From assembly GCA_003165235.1 (NCBI GenBank), contig PLSV01000241.1, positions 1 through 35,971 on the forward strand: 35,971 nt of DNA. Reading direction: 5' to 3'. The position numbers and the translations under genes were made by a program. This stretch comes from Syntrophobacteraceae bacterium (lineage in GTDB: Bacteria > Desulfobacterota > Syntrophobacteria > Syntrophobacterales > Syntrophobacteraceae). Shown here in pieces: positions 6,969 through 16,340 of the stretch. Below the pieces are notes generated by a model. The model saw nothing but the letters and a program-made list of their open reading frames with translations. It ran no database searches and was not told where the DNA came from. Position 1 is the stretch's first letter. Each line of letters begins with the position of its first letter.

Positions 6969-7742
6969 TTATGCCCTATAGGCTATGATAAAGAGCCTGC
7001 GGAACTGAAACAGGATTCGGCCATCGTTTTGTGGAGGATAGGCCCGCGTGTATCTTTCCAGCAGCAACTCTTCAAATCTCATCTTTTGCTCTTCATTTTC
7101 GAGCGCCGCCAGAAACGGACGCAGACCGGTCCCTCGAAACCATTCAATAATGGACTGAGGGCTGTCAACTACGTGATAGTACTCGGTCCGCCAGATCTCC
7201 AGGCGCGCCGCCAGCGGCTGAAGCAGATTATAGTAGAAGGACGGGGGTTTTTTGGTGAGCGCGTTCAGCGCCTGCCCCATGAGGTGACGCCAGGAAGGGT
7301 TGCCGGCTGTTTCGAGAATCTCCCGGTGCAGGGTTGAGTCGAAGTGCGCGGGCATCTGGACAGCCAGGGCGCCGCCAGGGGCTACCTGAGCGAAAAGGTG
7401 AGGAAAAAGAACCTCATGGCTCGGCGTCCACTGCAAGGCGGCGTTCGAAAAAACCAGGTCGAAGGGAATTCGAGCGCTCCAAGCCGAAATATCTCCAAGG
7501 ATCCATTCATGATGCGGGTAAGACCTGGACGCAGCGGCGATCATGTCCGATGAGCCGTCCAGGCCCGTGATCTCGGCTTTGGGCCAGCGCTGCCGAAGAA
7601 CGGCCGTGCTGTTTCCAGGCCCGCAGCCCAGGTCGATTATGCGCCCGGGATCAGGAATTGCTATGCGCGCAGTCAAATCCACAGAGGGCTGGGTCCGCTC
7701 GCGGGAAAACTTCAAATAGAGCTCGGCATCCCAGTTGGGCAT
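6969..7742 (-). CDS. tam: Trans-aconitate 2-methyltransferase
   Basis: The 257-residue protein aligns by eye with E. coli Tam over its whole length: N-terminal W.AELYLKFSRERTQP, the SAM-binding IDLGCGPGNSTAVLRQRWP (about 36-54), the TGLDGSSDMI acidic turn, LVFSNAALQWTPSHE, GALAVQMPAH, EIWRTEYYHV, IIEWFRGTGLRPFL, and a C-terminal GRILFQFRRLFIIAYR. Tam methyl-esterifies trans-aconitate, which forms spontaneously from the aconitase intermediate and inhibits the enzyme. It is cytosolic. The gene stands alone, converging with the methyltransferase gene upstream. Confidence 0.93.
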   Translation of the reverse strand: MPNWDAELYLKFSRERTQPSVDLTARIAIPDPGRIIDLGCGPGNSTAVLRQRWPKAEITGLDGSSDMIAAASRSYPHHEWILGDISAWSARIPFDLVFSNAALQWTPSHEVLFPHLFAQVAPGGALAVQMPAHFDSTLHREILETAGNPSWRHLMGQALNALTKKPPSFYYNLLQPLAARLEIWRTEYYHVVDSPQSIIEWFRGTGLRPFLAALENEEQKMRFEELLLERYTRAYPPQNDGRILFQFRRLFIIAYRA

Positions 7743-7785
7743 TTCTTATAGAAAGGTCCTTTCCACAAATAATCTCCGCCTTGCA

Positions 7786-7834
7786 CCAGCCCACCAAGGT
7801 GGGCGGAGCTCCGCTTTTGGCCACCCTACGGATT
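7786..7834 (-). repeat. REP-like palindromic repeat between gpmI and tam
   Basis: Read on the reverse strand it starts GTAGGGTGGCCAAAAGCGG and continues through a perfect palindrome (cggagctccg 7804-7813) to a hairpin cccacc/ggtggg (7790-7803). The GTAG head and hairpins are typical of extragenic palindromic repeats found in many genomes. Confidence 0.5.
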
Positions 7835-7861
7835 ATACGAAATACATAATGTTACAGGGCG

Positions 7862-9547
7862 CTAACCTTCCTCCCTGAACAGCAGCAAAGGCGGATCGTA
7901 GATTTCGGGCGGCTTCAGGCCGAGCAGTTGCAAGATAGTAGCGGCCACGTTTGTCAGGCCGGGTTCTTTGATTTCCTGGTCGAACACGATGCAATCGTCT
8001 CCTGTCGGATCGTAGACGATGAACCACACTGGATTCAACGTATGAGCGGTTTTTGCCTTGATCCTGCCGTCCGGATAGAGTTTTGGCGTTTTGCTTTTTT
8101 CATCGATTTCGAACATTTCCTCGGCGTTGCCGTGGTCCGCCGTGACTATCAGGACCCCCCCAGCCTTCCGGGCGGCTTCCATCAGCCTACCCAGACACAG
8201 ATCGACCGTTTCGACCGCTATCTCGGCCGCCTGATAGACCCCCGTATGCCCGACCATATCTCCGTTGGGGTAGTTGAGCCTGATTAGATCGTAGCGTCCC
8301 GAAAGGATTGCCTCCACCGTTTTGTCCGTAATTTCCGCCGCTTTCATCCAGGGCCGCTCTTCGAAAGGCGTCATGTCCGAAGGAATCTCGAAATAGTCTT
8401 CGAGTCTTTCGTCTATTTTTCCGGACCTGTTCCCATTCCAGAAATATGTTACATGCCCGTACTTCTGAGTCTCACTGATCGCCATTTGCCGCTTGTGATG
8501 AATGGAGAGGCATTCGCCCACGGTGTGGTCGATGTGTGGCGGTTCAACCAGGTAATTGTGCGGAATGTGCAGTTCGGTGTCGTATTCCATCATCCCGGCA
8601 TAGGCCACCTTGGGACATGGCGTCCGCTCGAAATAAGGAAAATGCTCGTCTTCGAAAGCGCGGCTTATCTCTATGGCCCTGTCTCCGCGAAAGTTGAAGA
8701 GCGCAACTGCGTCCCCATCATGGATTGGACCCGCTGCAACCCCGGATTCGTCCGCAATTACAAACGGCGGAAGGTCCTGGTCTATTATGCCTGGTTTCTC
8801 TTGCCGGTAAGTCTTGATGGCAGCCTCAGCGGAAGGGAACTTCCTTCCCTCCCCGGCGACATGGGTCTTCCATCCCAACGCCACCATGCCCCAATCGGCC
8901 TCGTAGCGATCCATGGTGATCTTCATCCGTCCGCCGCCGCTTGCGATGCGGTAGTCGACGTGAGCCTGCTCCTGGAGCTTTTGCAGCAGGGTCTCCAATC
9001 TGTTGACGTATTCGAGTGCGGAGGTCTCGCTCACATCCCGTCCATCGAGCAGAATATGCACGCGCGCCCTCGGCAGTTTATCGTTTAAGGCGAGGTGATT
9101 GAGCATTGCCTCCAGGTGCTTGATATGGCTGTGAATATCTCCGTCCGAGAGCAGGCCTATGAAATGCATCGTCCCCTTGTGTTCAAAGCAGTACCGGCCA
9201 AGACGCCGCCAGGCGCGCCCTTCGAAAAGCCTGCCTGATTGGATAGCTTCATTGACCAGTCTTGCTCCCTGGTGGTAGACGCGGCCGGCGCCCAGAGCAT
9301 TATGCCCAACCTCGGAGTTACCCATGTCATCATCGGAAGGAAGGCCGACCGCCTTTCCATGCGCACGGAGCAGCCGGTAAGGGCAGTTGGCGAGAAGCCA
9401 GTCCAGATTGGGAGTGCATGCGTTCGCCACCGCGTTGCCCAGCGTGTCTTCGCGATAGCCGATGCCGTCCATGATCGCCACAGTAACCGGGCGCGGACTT
9501 CGATGCGTAAGCAAACTTACCATGCCCTTCATACCTGTTCTCTCCAT
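7862..9547 (-). CDS. gpmI: 2,3-bisphosphoglycerate-independent phosphoglycerate mutase
   Basis: The product is up to 561 residues, close to the usual 510-550. It has the alkaline-phosphatase-superfamily metal site: AIMDGIGY (Asp27), the phosphoserine motif MGNSEVGHNALGAG with nucleophile Ser78, the HILLDGRD segment, DRDQ-like MDRYEADWG, SIHHKRQMAISETQKYGHVTYFWNG, LNYPNGDMVGHTG, and VTADHGNAEEM near the C-terminus. It interconverts 3- and 2-phosphoglycerate in glycolysis/gluconeogenesis using Mn2+. Three Met codons fall within the first nine residues; the exact start is uncertain. The Gly-Ile-Gly in place of the common Gly-Trp-Gly after the first Asp is a minor variation. Confidence 0.95.
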   Translation of the reverse strand: MERTGMKGMVSLLTHRSPRPVTVAIMDGIGYREDTLGNAVANACTPNLDWLLANCPYRLLRAHGKAVGLPSDDDMGNSEVGHNALGAGRVYHQGARLVNEAIQSGRLFEGRAWRRLGRYCFEHKGTMHFIGLLSDGDIHSHIKHLEAMLNHLALNDKLPRARVHILLDGRDVSETSALEYVNRLETLLQKLQEQAHVDYRIASGGGRMKITMDRYEADWGMVALGWKTHVAGEGRKFPSAEAAIKTYRQEKPGIIDQDLPPFVIADESGVAAGPIHDGDAVALFNFRGDRAIEISRAFEDEHFPYFERTPCPKVAYAGMMEYDTELHIPHNYLVEPPHIDHTVGECLSIHHKRQMAISETQKYGHVTYFWNGNRSGKIDERLEDYFEIPSDMTPFEERPWMKAAEITDKTVEAILSGRYDLIRLNYPNGDMVGHTGVYQAAEIAVETVDLCLGRLMEAARKAGGVLIVTADHGNAEEMFEIDEKSKTPKLYPDGRIKAKTAHTLNPVWFIVYDPTGDDCIVFDQEIKEPGLTNVAATILQLLGLKPPEIYDPPLLLFREEG

Positions 9548-9674
9548 TCTGCCACCCTGTATATTTGAGGCTCTCCACCTTCAAGTTTACATGGGTGAAT
9601 ATCAGGTCGAAATGTGAATCCACATGCACGACGAAGGATCAACCTTCTATTTTTGCGTTTAACCCAAGCGAGGT

Positions 9675-10760
9675 TCAGGGCTGCCGCACTCTGCCCCCAC
9701 GGGGTTTCTCACCCAGGGTTACGGTTACGGTTTCAGATGAACCATCCCAGCGGACAATCCCCACCGGGATCTTATCGCCCGGATGCAGTTTTCGAATTTC
9801 ACGGATCGCGGTATCCGCATCCGGCGCCTGGATTTCGTTGACACTGACGATCACATCTCCACCCACTGCCACAATGTTGTTCCCGATCTGCACTTTACGG
9901 TTTCCGCCCCTTACGCCCGCTTTTTCGGCAGGCCCGCCCGGGGTGGTTTCGATCACCATTGCGCCCGCCTTGACAGGGAGTCTCAGCGCCTCGGCAATAT
10001 CCGGAAACAGGTTCATCAGAGTTGCGCCCAAAAATGGATAGCTGTAATACCCCTTCTCGATTAAATCATTCACTATCCTCTTGGCCGTGTTGACCGGAAT
10101 GGCGAAGCCGATCCCGACGCTTGCCCCGGTCGGGCTGAAAATGGCCGTGGTGATGCCGATCAGTTTGCCGGAGGAATCGATCAACGGTCCTCCGGAGTTG
10201 CCAGGATTGATGGAGGCGTCTGTCTGGATGATGTCCTCGACCAGGGTGCCGTTGTCCGCCCTCATCGTCCGCCCCACAGAACTGACCACCCCCGTCGTAA
10301 GGGTCTGGCCCAACCCAAAGGGATTCCCGATGGCCATGGCTTTCTGACCGACTTTAAGGCCGGTCGAATCACCCATCGGGATTACGGTCAGACTTTCTAC
10401 GGGGGCTTCTATCTTGAGAACCGCCAGATCGGTGTCCGGATCGGAGCCCGTAAGCCCGGCCGCGCATTTTTTGCCGTCGGCAAGAGTGACTTCCAGCTTT
10501 CCGTCCCCGATCACATGATTGTTTGTCAGGATGTATCCACGGGGATCGATAATCGAGCCCGACCCGGTCCCCTTGCGGGGAATCACGTTCAAAAAGAAAT
10601 CGTGCTCCATAACCGTGCTGGTTATGTTCACTACTCCCGGCGCAAGACGCTCGTAGAGGTCGATATTGTTTTTTTCTTCCTCGGTCAGAGCGACCGCCAG
10701 GGACGCATAAGCAAGGAAAAACACCAAAAGCGCCGGGCTGAGTATTCTTGTGGAACGCAT
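9675..10760 (-). CDS. HtrA/DegP-like periplasmic serine protease with PDZ domain
   Basis: I start at the ATG at 10760, which has GGAGAAAG just upstream and begins a signal peptide (residues 1-24); an upstream in-frame extension is not signal-like. The 361-residue protein has an S1C protease domain with catalytic His82 (TNNHV), Asp111 (DTDLAVLKI) and Ser189 (NPGNSGGPL), and one C-terminal PDZ domain (about 255-350) with GAMVIETTPGGPAEKAGV and GGDVIVSVN. HtrA proteases degrade or refold damaged envelope proteins. A second HtrA-like gene ends 40 bases upstream on the same strand, so the two probably form an operon. The single PDZ is closer to DegS architecture than to DegP. Confidence 0.92.
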   Translation of the reverse strand: MRSTRILSPALLVFFLAYASLAVALTEEEKNNIDLYERLAPGVVNITSTVMEHDFFLNVIPRKGTGSGSIIDPRGYILTNNHVIGDGKLEVTLADGKKCAAGLTGSDPDTDLAVLKIEAPVESLTVIPMGDSTGLKVGQKAMAIGNPFGLGQTLTTGVVSSVGRTMRADNGTLVEDIIQTDASINPGNSGGPLIDSSGKLIGITTAIFSPTGASVGIGFAIPVNTAKRIVNDLIEKGYYSYPFLGATLMNLFPDIAEALRLPVKAGAMVIETTPGGPAEKAGVRGGNRKVQIGNNIVAVGGDVIVSVNEIQAPDADTAIREIRKLHPGDKIPVGIVRWDGSSETVTVTLGEKPRGGRVRQP

Positions 10761-10800
10761 GCTTTCTCCATCGCTGCCATGGATCAGTGAATAAAACAGA

Positions 10801-11628
10801 TTACTCCATATAGTACTGCCGGCTCTGGTTTCTGTATATCCGTCTGAGAAACCAGGCCGCCAGCAATATCGCAAGAACCCAGCCGACAGCCTTGCGCCAG
10901 GGATGCATAAGCGCCGGGGCTACGACTTTGATGCGCTTCACGGGCAGGGCGAATCCGATACGTATACTCGAGCCGGTGGGACTGAGAATCGCTGTGCAAA
11001 GCCCCACCAGTTCCCCATCCAAGTTTATGAGCGCCCCTCCAGAATTGCCAGGATTTATTGGCGCATCCGTCTGAATCAGGTTCTTGAGGACTGTCCCCTG
11101 ATCCCTGATGGTCCGGCCGGTCATGCTGACAATGCCCGAGCTAAGGGTCTGCCCCAAACCGAAAGGATTCCCCACGGCCAGGACCCTTTGGCCGACTCTA
11201 AGAGCATCCGAATCTCCGAGAGCGATTGCTTTAAGGGGCTTGTCCCCAACATCCACTTTTATCATTGCCAGGTCATCGATCTGGTCGGAAGCGGTGACTT
11301 TGGCTTCGAGCCGTCTGCCGTCGGAGATGACGACCCGGATATCATGCGCTCCGGAGACAACGTGGCCGTTGGTGATGATCAGTCCGTCCTCCCTGAACAC
11401 GACTCCCGAACCGGAACCTTTTATTGAGGGAGTCGCACAGAAGAAAAACTCGGCCTCGCACACCTGGGTCGTGATGTTCACAACGGATGGCGCGACCTTT
11501 TCGTAGGCGACAATGGTAGTGATTTCCTCAGCGGTAAGGGCCGAGGCGCTCGAATATAACGCCGAGATAATAACAAGCACAATTGCGATCTTTACCGAGG
11601 GACCTTTTGGGTCAAATGATAAATTCAA
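10801..11628 (-). CDS. HtrA-like serine protease without PDZ, C-terminal membrane anchor
   Basis: The 275-residue protein starts at a TTG and has an N-terminal hydrophobic signal (about 12-30). The S1C protease core keeps all three catalytic residues: His89 (ITNGHV), Asp119 (IDDLAMIKV) and Ser196 (NPGNSGGAL). Where the downstream paralogue has a PDZ domain, this one ends soon after the protease fold with a basic turn and a transmembrane helix (about 247-264, WVLAILLAAWFL) followed by RRIYRNQSR. Two cysteines (57, 64) near the start of the mature domain may pair. The common opening LT.EE...I..YE..AP.VVNIT shows it is a tandem duplicate of its neighbour. Without a PDZ, activation must differ from DegS or DegP. 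Confidence 0.9.
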   Translation of the reverse strand: MNLSFDPKGPSVKIAIVLVIISALYSSASALTAEEITTIVAYEKVAPSVVNITTQVCEAEFFFCATPSIKGSGSGVVFREDGLIITNGHVVSGAHDIRVVISDGRRLEAKVTASDQIDDLAMIKVDVGDKPLKAIALGDSDALRVGQRVLAVGNPFGLGQTLSSGIVSMTGRTIRDQGTVLKNLIQTDAPINPGNSGGALINLDGELVGLCTAILSPTGSSIRIGFALPVKRIKVVAPALMHPWRKAVGWVLAILLAAWFLRRIYRNQSRQYYME

Positions 11629-11784
11629 GTCATCTCATCCCGGTTTATACACAGCGACATCAATAATTGCTTAAATTTCTTTATCCGACGCCCGGAACAG
11701 CCTGCTCAAAGATAAGGGTAAACGAGAATGCCGCAACGCGGCGGACAGGCGTTTCGTTTCCTACGCCCATAACCTCCCTGAATA

Positions 11785-11925
11785 ATGAGAGAATTTGAAC
11801 GTCTGGATTTAACCGACAAAAATGTTCTTCAAAATACTGGCATGCAGACCCAGGGATTCTATTATGCCAACAAATATGTTACCAACGATATTGTTGAAAG
11901 GGCGACGACGGACAAAATGCTGTAG
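11785..11925 (+). CDS. Possible 46-aa ORF between htrA-like gene and queD
   Basis: An ATG-started frame reads MREFERLDLTDKNVLQNTG and ends ...ATTDKML with TAG at 11923-11925. Its composition is protein-like, but there is no ribosome binding site and an in-frame TGA lies just upstream. It may be the relic of a longer gene. No family is recognised. The rest of the 353-base gap (11629-11981) should hold the promoters of the divergent htrA-like and queD genes; no clear hexamers or preQ1 riboswitch were seen. Confidence 0.2.
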   Translation: MREFERLDLTDKNVLQNTGMQTQGFYYANKYVTNDIVERATTDKML

Positions 11926-11981
11926 ATCGACCATGGGATATTGTTAGAAAAGTAGGGGAACGTGATTGAATCGGAGATTCG

Positions 11982-12362
11982 ATGGCGGAGGTTTTTGAAG
12001 TTTACGTAAAAAGCCACTTTTCAGCGGCTCACAGCCTGAGGGGATATCCCGGCGACTGCGCGAGGCTCCACGGGCACAACTGGATGGTCGAAGTATTCGT
12101 CAGATGCGCCGAACTGGACGAACTGGGAATAGGCATCGATTTTCGCGACATCAACGCGGCCGTAAAAGACGTGCTGGTTGGGCTCGACCATTGCGATTTA
12201 AACAGTCTGCCCCTGTTCACGGAGCAAAATCCGACATCTGAAAACATTGCTCGATTCCTTTACAAAGAATTCTCCCGCAAGCTCAACACCCGGGGAATTC
12301 ACATTTCCAGGGTCAAGGTGAGCGAAACCCCCGGCGCCGGAGCTTTTTACTGGGAAGAATAA
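11982..12362 (+). CDS. queD: 6-carboxy-5,6,7,8-tetrahydropterin synthase QueD
   Basis: The 126-residue protein shows the QueD/PTPS fold: zinc ligands His17 (FSAAHSL), His30 and His32 in CARLHGHNW, catalytic Cys26, the GIGIDFRDI segment, GLDHCDLN, NPTSENIARFLY, and a C-terminal VSETPGAGAFY with the substrate-binding Glu. QueD turns dihydroneopterin triphosphate into 6-carboxytetrahydropterin, the second step to preQ0 and queuosine. The stop TAA abuts the ATG of queE with no gap, so the two genes are cotranscribed and likely translationally coupled. GGAG lies seven bases before the start. Confidence 0.95.
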   Translation: MAEVFEVYVKSHFSAAHSLRGYPGDCARLHGHNWMVEVFVRCAELDELGIGIDFRDINAAVKDVLVGLDHCDLNSLPLFTEQNPTSENIARFLYKEFSRKLNTRGIHISRVKVSETPGAGAFYWEE

Positions 12363-13001
12363 ATGGCCCTCGAGGTAAGCGAAATCTTCCACAGCATCCA
12401 GGGAGAGTCATCCTGGTCCGGACAGCCGTGCGTTTTTATAAGGCTCATGGGCTGCAATTTAAGGTGCGCTTACTGTGATACAACCTATGCGTACGGACAG
12501 GGCCGGTTCATGGAAATTCCGGAAATTATGGAGCGGGTTCGGCGGCTGCGCTGCGATCTGGTGGAAGTGACCGGAGGCGAACCCCTCATCCAGGCAGAGA
12601 CCCCGTCGCTTATCGCCGGATTGCTCGATGCAGGCCATACGGTCCTGCTCGAAACAAATGGCAGCATCGACATAGGCGTGGTGGACCCGAGGTGCGTCAC
12701 GATCATGGACATAAAGTGTCCGTCCAGCGGGATGACCGGGCAAAATGATTTGCGCAACCTGGAGAAACTGGGGGCGCGGGACGAATTGAAATTCGTCATC
12801 GCAAGCCGCGAAGATTACGAATTCGCAAGGGACCTTCTGTCAACGCCGCCGGCTGCCCGGTGCAAGATCAACTTTTCTCCGGTATTCGGCTCACTTGATC
12901 CCCGGTCTCTCGCCGAATGGATTCTCGAAGACCACCTTGCCGTTCGGCTGAACCTCCAGCTTCACAAGATCATCTGGGGACCCGAGGCCAGGGGGGTGTG
13001 A
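12363..13001 (+). CDS. queE: 7-carboxy-7-deazaguanine synthase QueE (radical SAM)
   Basis: The 212-residue protein begins with the QueE signature EIFHSIQGESSWSGQPCVFIRL and has the radical-SAM CX3CX2C cluster at Cys31, Cys35, Cys38 (GCNLRCAYCDT). VTGGEPL follows, then LLETNGSIDI, MDIKCPSSG and a conserved C-terminal LNLQLHKIIWGP. QueE contracts the ring of 6-carboxytetrahydropterin, made by the adjacent QueD, to carboxydeazaguanine. QueC and later enzymes are not in this window. Confidence 0.96.
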   Translation: MALEVSEIFHSIQGESSWSGQPCVFIRLMGCNLRCAYCDTTYAYGQGRFMEIPEIMERVRRLRCDLVEVTGGEPLIQAETPSLIAGLLDAGHTVLLETNGSIDIGVVDPRCVTIMDIKCPSSGMTGQNDLRNLEKLGARDELKFVIASREDYEFARDLLSTPPAARCKINFSPVFGSLDPRSLAEWILEDHLAVRLNLQLHKIIWGPEARGV

Positions 13002-13007
13002 CGAATT

Positions 13008-13047
13008 AATCCCTCAATCCCTCAATCCCTAAATCCTCAATCCCTCA
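13008..13047. repeat. Short tandem repeat between queE and hslU
   Basis: Four to five copies of an aatccctca-type unit run through the gap between the convergent queE and hslU genes. Similar phrases (gattaatctctcaa, gggattgg) recur near 16016 and 1090, so it may be a locally spread simple repeat. Confidence 0.6.
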
Positions 13048-14430
13048 CAGTATATACCTGCTCAAATCCTCATCCTTTATGATTTCACTCAGGACATTGC
13101 GCACGTAATCGCGGTTTATGTGGACGGTTTGTCCCTTGAGGTCCGGGGCGTTGAAGGAGACGTCCGAGAGCAGCTTTTCCATGACGGTGTGCAGCCTCCT
13201 GGCGCCGATGTTCTCGGTTCGCGAATTTACCTGGTATGCGATTTCCGCCAGTTCGTCGATCGCCTCCGGATCGAAGATGAGCTCGACCTCTTCGGTTTCG
13301 AGCAAGGCCTTGTACTGGGCTATCAGAGCGTTTTCAGGCTCCTTCAGGATGCGCACGAAATCATCTTTGGAAAGCGAAGTAAGCTCCACCCGGATGGGGA
13401 AGCGCCCCTGAAGTTCCGGAATAAGATCGGAGGGTTTTGCGATGTGAAAGGCGCCCGAGGCGATGAAGAGTATGTGGTCGGTCTTCACCATCCCGTACTT
13501 GGTGGTGACGGTTGAGCCTTCGACTATTGGCAGCAGGTCGCGTTGAACGCCTTCGCGCGATACGTCCGGGCCTCTGCCTCCACCTTCCCTTCCGGCAATC
13601 TTGTCGATTTCGTCCAAAAAGATGATCCCTGAGTGTTCGACACGCTCGATTGCCGACTTTATCACGCGGTCCATGTCGATCAGGCGCTGGGATTCCTCGG
13701 TGATCAGGATTTCACGCGCTTCGGGTATCTTGACCTTCCTTCGCTTGGTGCGTCTGGGAAGCATGCCCCCAAGCATTTCCCTGAGGTTGAAGTCCATTTC
13801 CTCCATGCCGGCGCCTGCAAAGATTTCGACCATGGGAAAGTTGCGGTCCGGCACGTCCAACTCTACGTAGCGGTCGTCGAGCGCCCCTTTGCGGAGCAGT
13901 TTCCTGAGCTTCTCCCTGGTCGAATCGGCCTGTTCGGCCTCCTCCTTTGCGACGACCAACGCATCGGCCTCGTCAGGGAAAGGGTGCTCGCGCACCTCCG
14001 GGGACGTTTTCTTGGGAGGCAGCAAAATGTCGAGCAGTTTTTCCTCCGCAATTTCTTCAGCCCTTATTTTCACCTCTTCCATCTCTTCGTTGCGGACCAT
14101 GCTGACCGCCAGTTCGGTCAGGTCGCGGACCATGGATTCCACGTCGCGGCCAACGTAGCCGACCTCGGTAAACTTGCTGGCTTCAATCTTGAGGAAGGGT
14201 GACTGGGCTAAACGGGCGAGACGCCGCGCGATCTCGGTTTTACCCACGCCTGTAGGTCCGATCATTATAATATTTTTCGGCGCTATTTCATCGCGCAGAT
14301 TCTCCGGCACCTGCTGCCTTCTCCACCTGTTGCGCAGAGCTATGGCGACCATGCGCTTGGCGTCCTTCTGCCCGATTATATATTTGTCCAGCTCGCCCAC
14401 GATTTCAGCCGGCGTAAGGGTTTGTTGCAT
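13045..14430 (-). CDS. hslU: ATP-dependent protease ATPase subunit HslU
   Basis: The protein is 461 residues from the ATG at 14430 (GAGGAG upstream, overlapping the end of hslV); an adjacent TTG at 14433 would add one residue. It carries the N-terminal [21 protein letters not shown], Walker [10 protein letters not shown], the GYVGRD pore-loop motif, a charged I-domain, Walker [12 protein letters not shown], sensor and arginine-finger segments ([12 protein letters not shown]), and the conserved C-terminal DEDLSRYIL that docks into HslV. HslU unfolds substrates for HslV. It is the last gene of xerC-hslV-hslU. Confidence 0.97.
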   Translation of the reverse strand: MQQTLTPAEIVGELDKYIIGQKDAKRMVAIALRNRWRRQQVPENLRDEIAPKNIIMIGPTGVGKTEIARRLARLAQSPFLKIEASKFTEVGYVGRDVESMVRDLTELAVSMVRNEEMEEVKIRAEEIAEEKLLDILLPPKKTSPEVREHPFPDEADALVVAKEEAEQADSTREKLRKLLRKGALDDRYVELDVPDRNFPMVEIFAGAGMEEMDFNLREMLGGMLPRRTKRRKVKIPEAREILITEESQRLIDMDRVIKSAIERVEHSGIIFLDEIDKIAGREGGGRGPDVSREGVQRDLLPIVEGSTVTTKYGMVKTDHILFIASGAFHIAKPSDLIPELQGRFPIRVELTSLSKDDFVRILKEPENALIAQYKALLETEEVELIFDPEAIDELAEIAYQVNSRTENIGARRLHTVMEKLLSDVSFNAPDLKGQTVHINRDYVRNVLSEIIKDEDLSRYIL

Positions 14431-14433
14431 CAA

Positions 14434-14973
14434 TCACAACTCCTCGATCATAAATTCCCTGTTCGTATAGACGCAGATCGACGCGGCGATATTCATGGCC
14501 TCCTCGGCGATTTGACGCGCCGAGAGGTCCGTATGTCGGTCCAGGGCACGGGCGGCCGCAAGCGCATAGGGCGCTCCGGAGCCAACCGCCGCAAACCCGT
14601 CGTCCGGTTCGATAACATCTCCGGTTCCGCTCAGGATGAAAGAATCCTTCGCATCGGCCGCAAGAAGCAGCGCTTCCAGCCTGCGCAACGCCCGGTCCAT
14701 TCGCCAATCCTTCGCAAGTTCAACCGAGGCGCGCTTAAGATTGCCGTTGTACTGCTCGAGCTTGGCCTCCAGCCTCTCGAACAGCGTAAACGCATCGGCG
14801 GTCGATCCCGCAAAACCGGTAAGGATCTTGTCACGGTAAAGCCTGCGGATCTTCCTGGCCTGATGCTTTACGATGGTGTCACCCATCGTGACCTGTCCGT
14901 CTCCAGCCATTACGACCTGGTCGCCCTTCCGTATGACGATTACAGTTGTGCCACGCACGATAGGATTAGGCAT
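14434..14973 (-). CDS. hslV: ATP-dependent protease proteolytic subunit HslV
   Basis: The 179-residue proteasome-like peptidase has its predicted N-terminal nucleophile at Thr9 ([12 protein letters not shown]) after an eight-residue propeptide, longer than the single Met removed in E. coli. Downstream come [65 protein letters not shown] and the terminal [11 protein letters not shown]. It forms the double-ring core that HslU caps. Its stop lies three bases from the hslU start. Confidence 0.97.
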   Translation of the reverse strand: MPNPIVRGTTVIVIRKGDQVVMAGDGQVTMGDTIVKHQARKIRRLYRDKILTGFAGSTADAFTLFERLEAKLEQYNGNLKRASVELAKDWRMDRALRRLEALLLAADAKDSFILSGTGDVIEPDDGFAAVGSGAPYALAAARALDRHTDLSARQIAEEAMNIAASICVYTNREFMIEEL

Positions 14974-15022
14974 AGGCTTTATCTTTTCTCCGTTACACTT
15001 AATATAATCACATCGCCAAGCC

Positions 15023-15961
15023 TTATTTTTTTCTGCTCCTCGGATGTGATGCGTCGTAGACCTTCATAAGCTGGTCCATATTTACATGGGTATATCTCTG
15101 GGTCGTCGACAGACTTTCGTGCCCGAGCATCTCCTGAATGGCCCTAAGGTCGGCACCCGCATTCAAAAGATGAGTGGCGAAAGTGTGTCTTAGCCCATGC
15201 GGACTCAAGGGTTGCCACAACCCGCATGCAATCAGCTCAGCCTTGAGTATTCTGTCGACGGATCGCGCCGTTAGTCTCCCACCCCTCGAATTGAGCAAAA
15301 GGGCCTGCGAAGACGCCCTCGCCGTGGGGAACTGAACCTTCAGGGCGGCAAGGTAATACTGCAGGGCGTCAAGCGCTTTGGTTCCGACCGGGATTATACG
15401 CTCCTTGCGGCCTTTGCCGCTCACGCGGACAAGGGCGTCGGCAAAAGCCACTCCGTCAAGATTCAGCTTTATCAGTTCGCTCACACGGATACCCGCCGAG
15501 TAGAGCAATTCGAACATGGCCCAGTTGCGGGCCTTTCTCCAGGAGCTGCCTTGCCGGCGCGCGGCGCGAGACAGAGTATCAAGAAAGTGAAAGACGGCAT
15601 CGACCTGGAGGAAGGAAGGCATTTTTTGCTTTATCCTGGGATGGGCAACCAAATCGGCAGGATTCTCAGTGAAGATGCCGGCGCTGTTCAGATAACTGTA
15701 GAACGAGCGCAAGGCGGACAGTTTACGGGCGCGGCTTGTTTTTTCAAGAGACTTGTAAACTGAGGCCAGGTATCCCCGGATGATTTCCGGGCCAATCAAC
15801 GACAATTCCACAGCAGAGGACCCGACAATGGTGGCGGCATATCCGGCGAACTGGCGCAGATCGCTTCCGTAAGCCCTGAGCGTCTCTTCGCTAAGATTTC
15901 GCTCGTGGCGCAGGTATTGGAGGAAAAGCGTCTGGGCGCGGTCCCAGGTGATGCAGTCCAT
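15023..15961 (-). CDS. xerC: Tyrosine recombinase XerC
   Basis: The 312-residue protein has an N-terminal SAM-like core-binding domain (residues 1-100, [26 protein letters not shown]) and a catalytic domain with Arg in [23 protein letters not shown] (His, Arg), [14 protein letters not shown] with the Tyr nucleophile. The YLRHERNLS opening and the adjacency to hslVU point to the housekeeping chromosome-dimer resolvase rather than a phage integrase. The order xerC-hslV-hslU matches Bacillus codV-clpQ-clpY. It is 49 bases upstream of hslV. Confidence 0.92.
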   Translation of the reverse strand: MDCITWDRAQTLFLQYLRHERNLSEETLRAYGSDLRQFAGYAATIVGSSAVELSLIGPEIIRGYLASVYKSLEKTSRARKLSALRSFYSYLNSAGIFTENPADLVAHPRIKQKMPSFLQVDAVFHFLDTLSRAARRQGSSWRKARNWAMFELLYSAGIRVSELIKLNLDGVAFADALVRVSGKGRKERIIPVGTKALDALQYYLAALKVQFPTARASSQALLLNSRGGRLTARSVDRILKAELIACGLWQPLSPHGLRHTFATHLLNAGADLRAIQEMLGHESLSTTQRYTHVNMDQLMKVYDASHPRSRKK

Positions 15962-16340
15962 CCGGGATTTTCCTTTTAAAATTAAGGAGGATTGAGCAAT
16001 TTGGGCGCTTGAGGGATTAATCTCTCAATTACTGAATCCCGATGAGCTTATCCCTGCAAAGAATCGCTCAAGTAAGGGCTCAGTTAGCACAGACTGCGAA
16101 AAAATCATAGAGGATTCGAGAACCGTCTTACTGATTGTTCCCCTCAGCGTATTGACTTTGCAGTACAATTGAAATAATTAGAAACATTTTAGACTCTGTT
16201 CTTACGGCTCTCCCGTTTTCACCCCGGAAGGGATCCTGTTACGATTTATTTTACAGACGCCCCAAGTGATTCAGCGATGCGGTTAATCCCTGGGAAAACC
16301 GTCCGTTCCCCGGGTTCAATTTAAGCAGAAAGGATGCAAC
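15962..16340. other. Divergent promoter region, xerC / EF-G2
   Basis: No gene was found in these 379 bases. A TTGACT at 16152-16157 with an AT-rich stretch 17 bases downstream (taatta 16175-16180) is a weak promoter candidate for the forward EF-G2 gene. The EF-G2 ribosome binding site (aaagga) lies eight bases before its ATG. Confidence 0.35.

Noticed and set aside
8453-9088. Forward 211-codon frame opposite gpmI
   Set aside because: The reverse strand codes gpmI with all catalytic motifs across this stretch.
15023-15961. xerC as the integrase of the ywbE-flanked segment
   Set aside because: It is 10 kb away, in a conserved operon with hslVU, and looks like the housekeeping resolvase.
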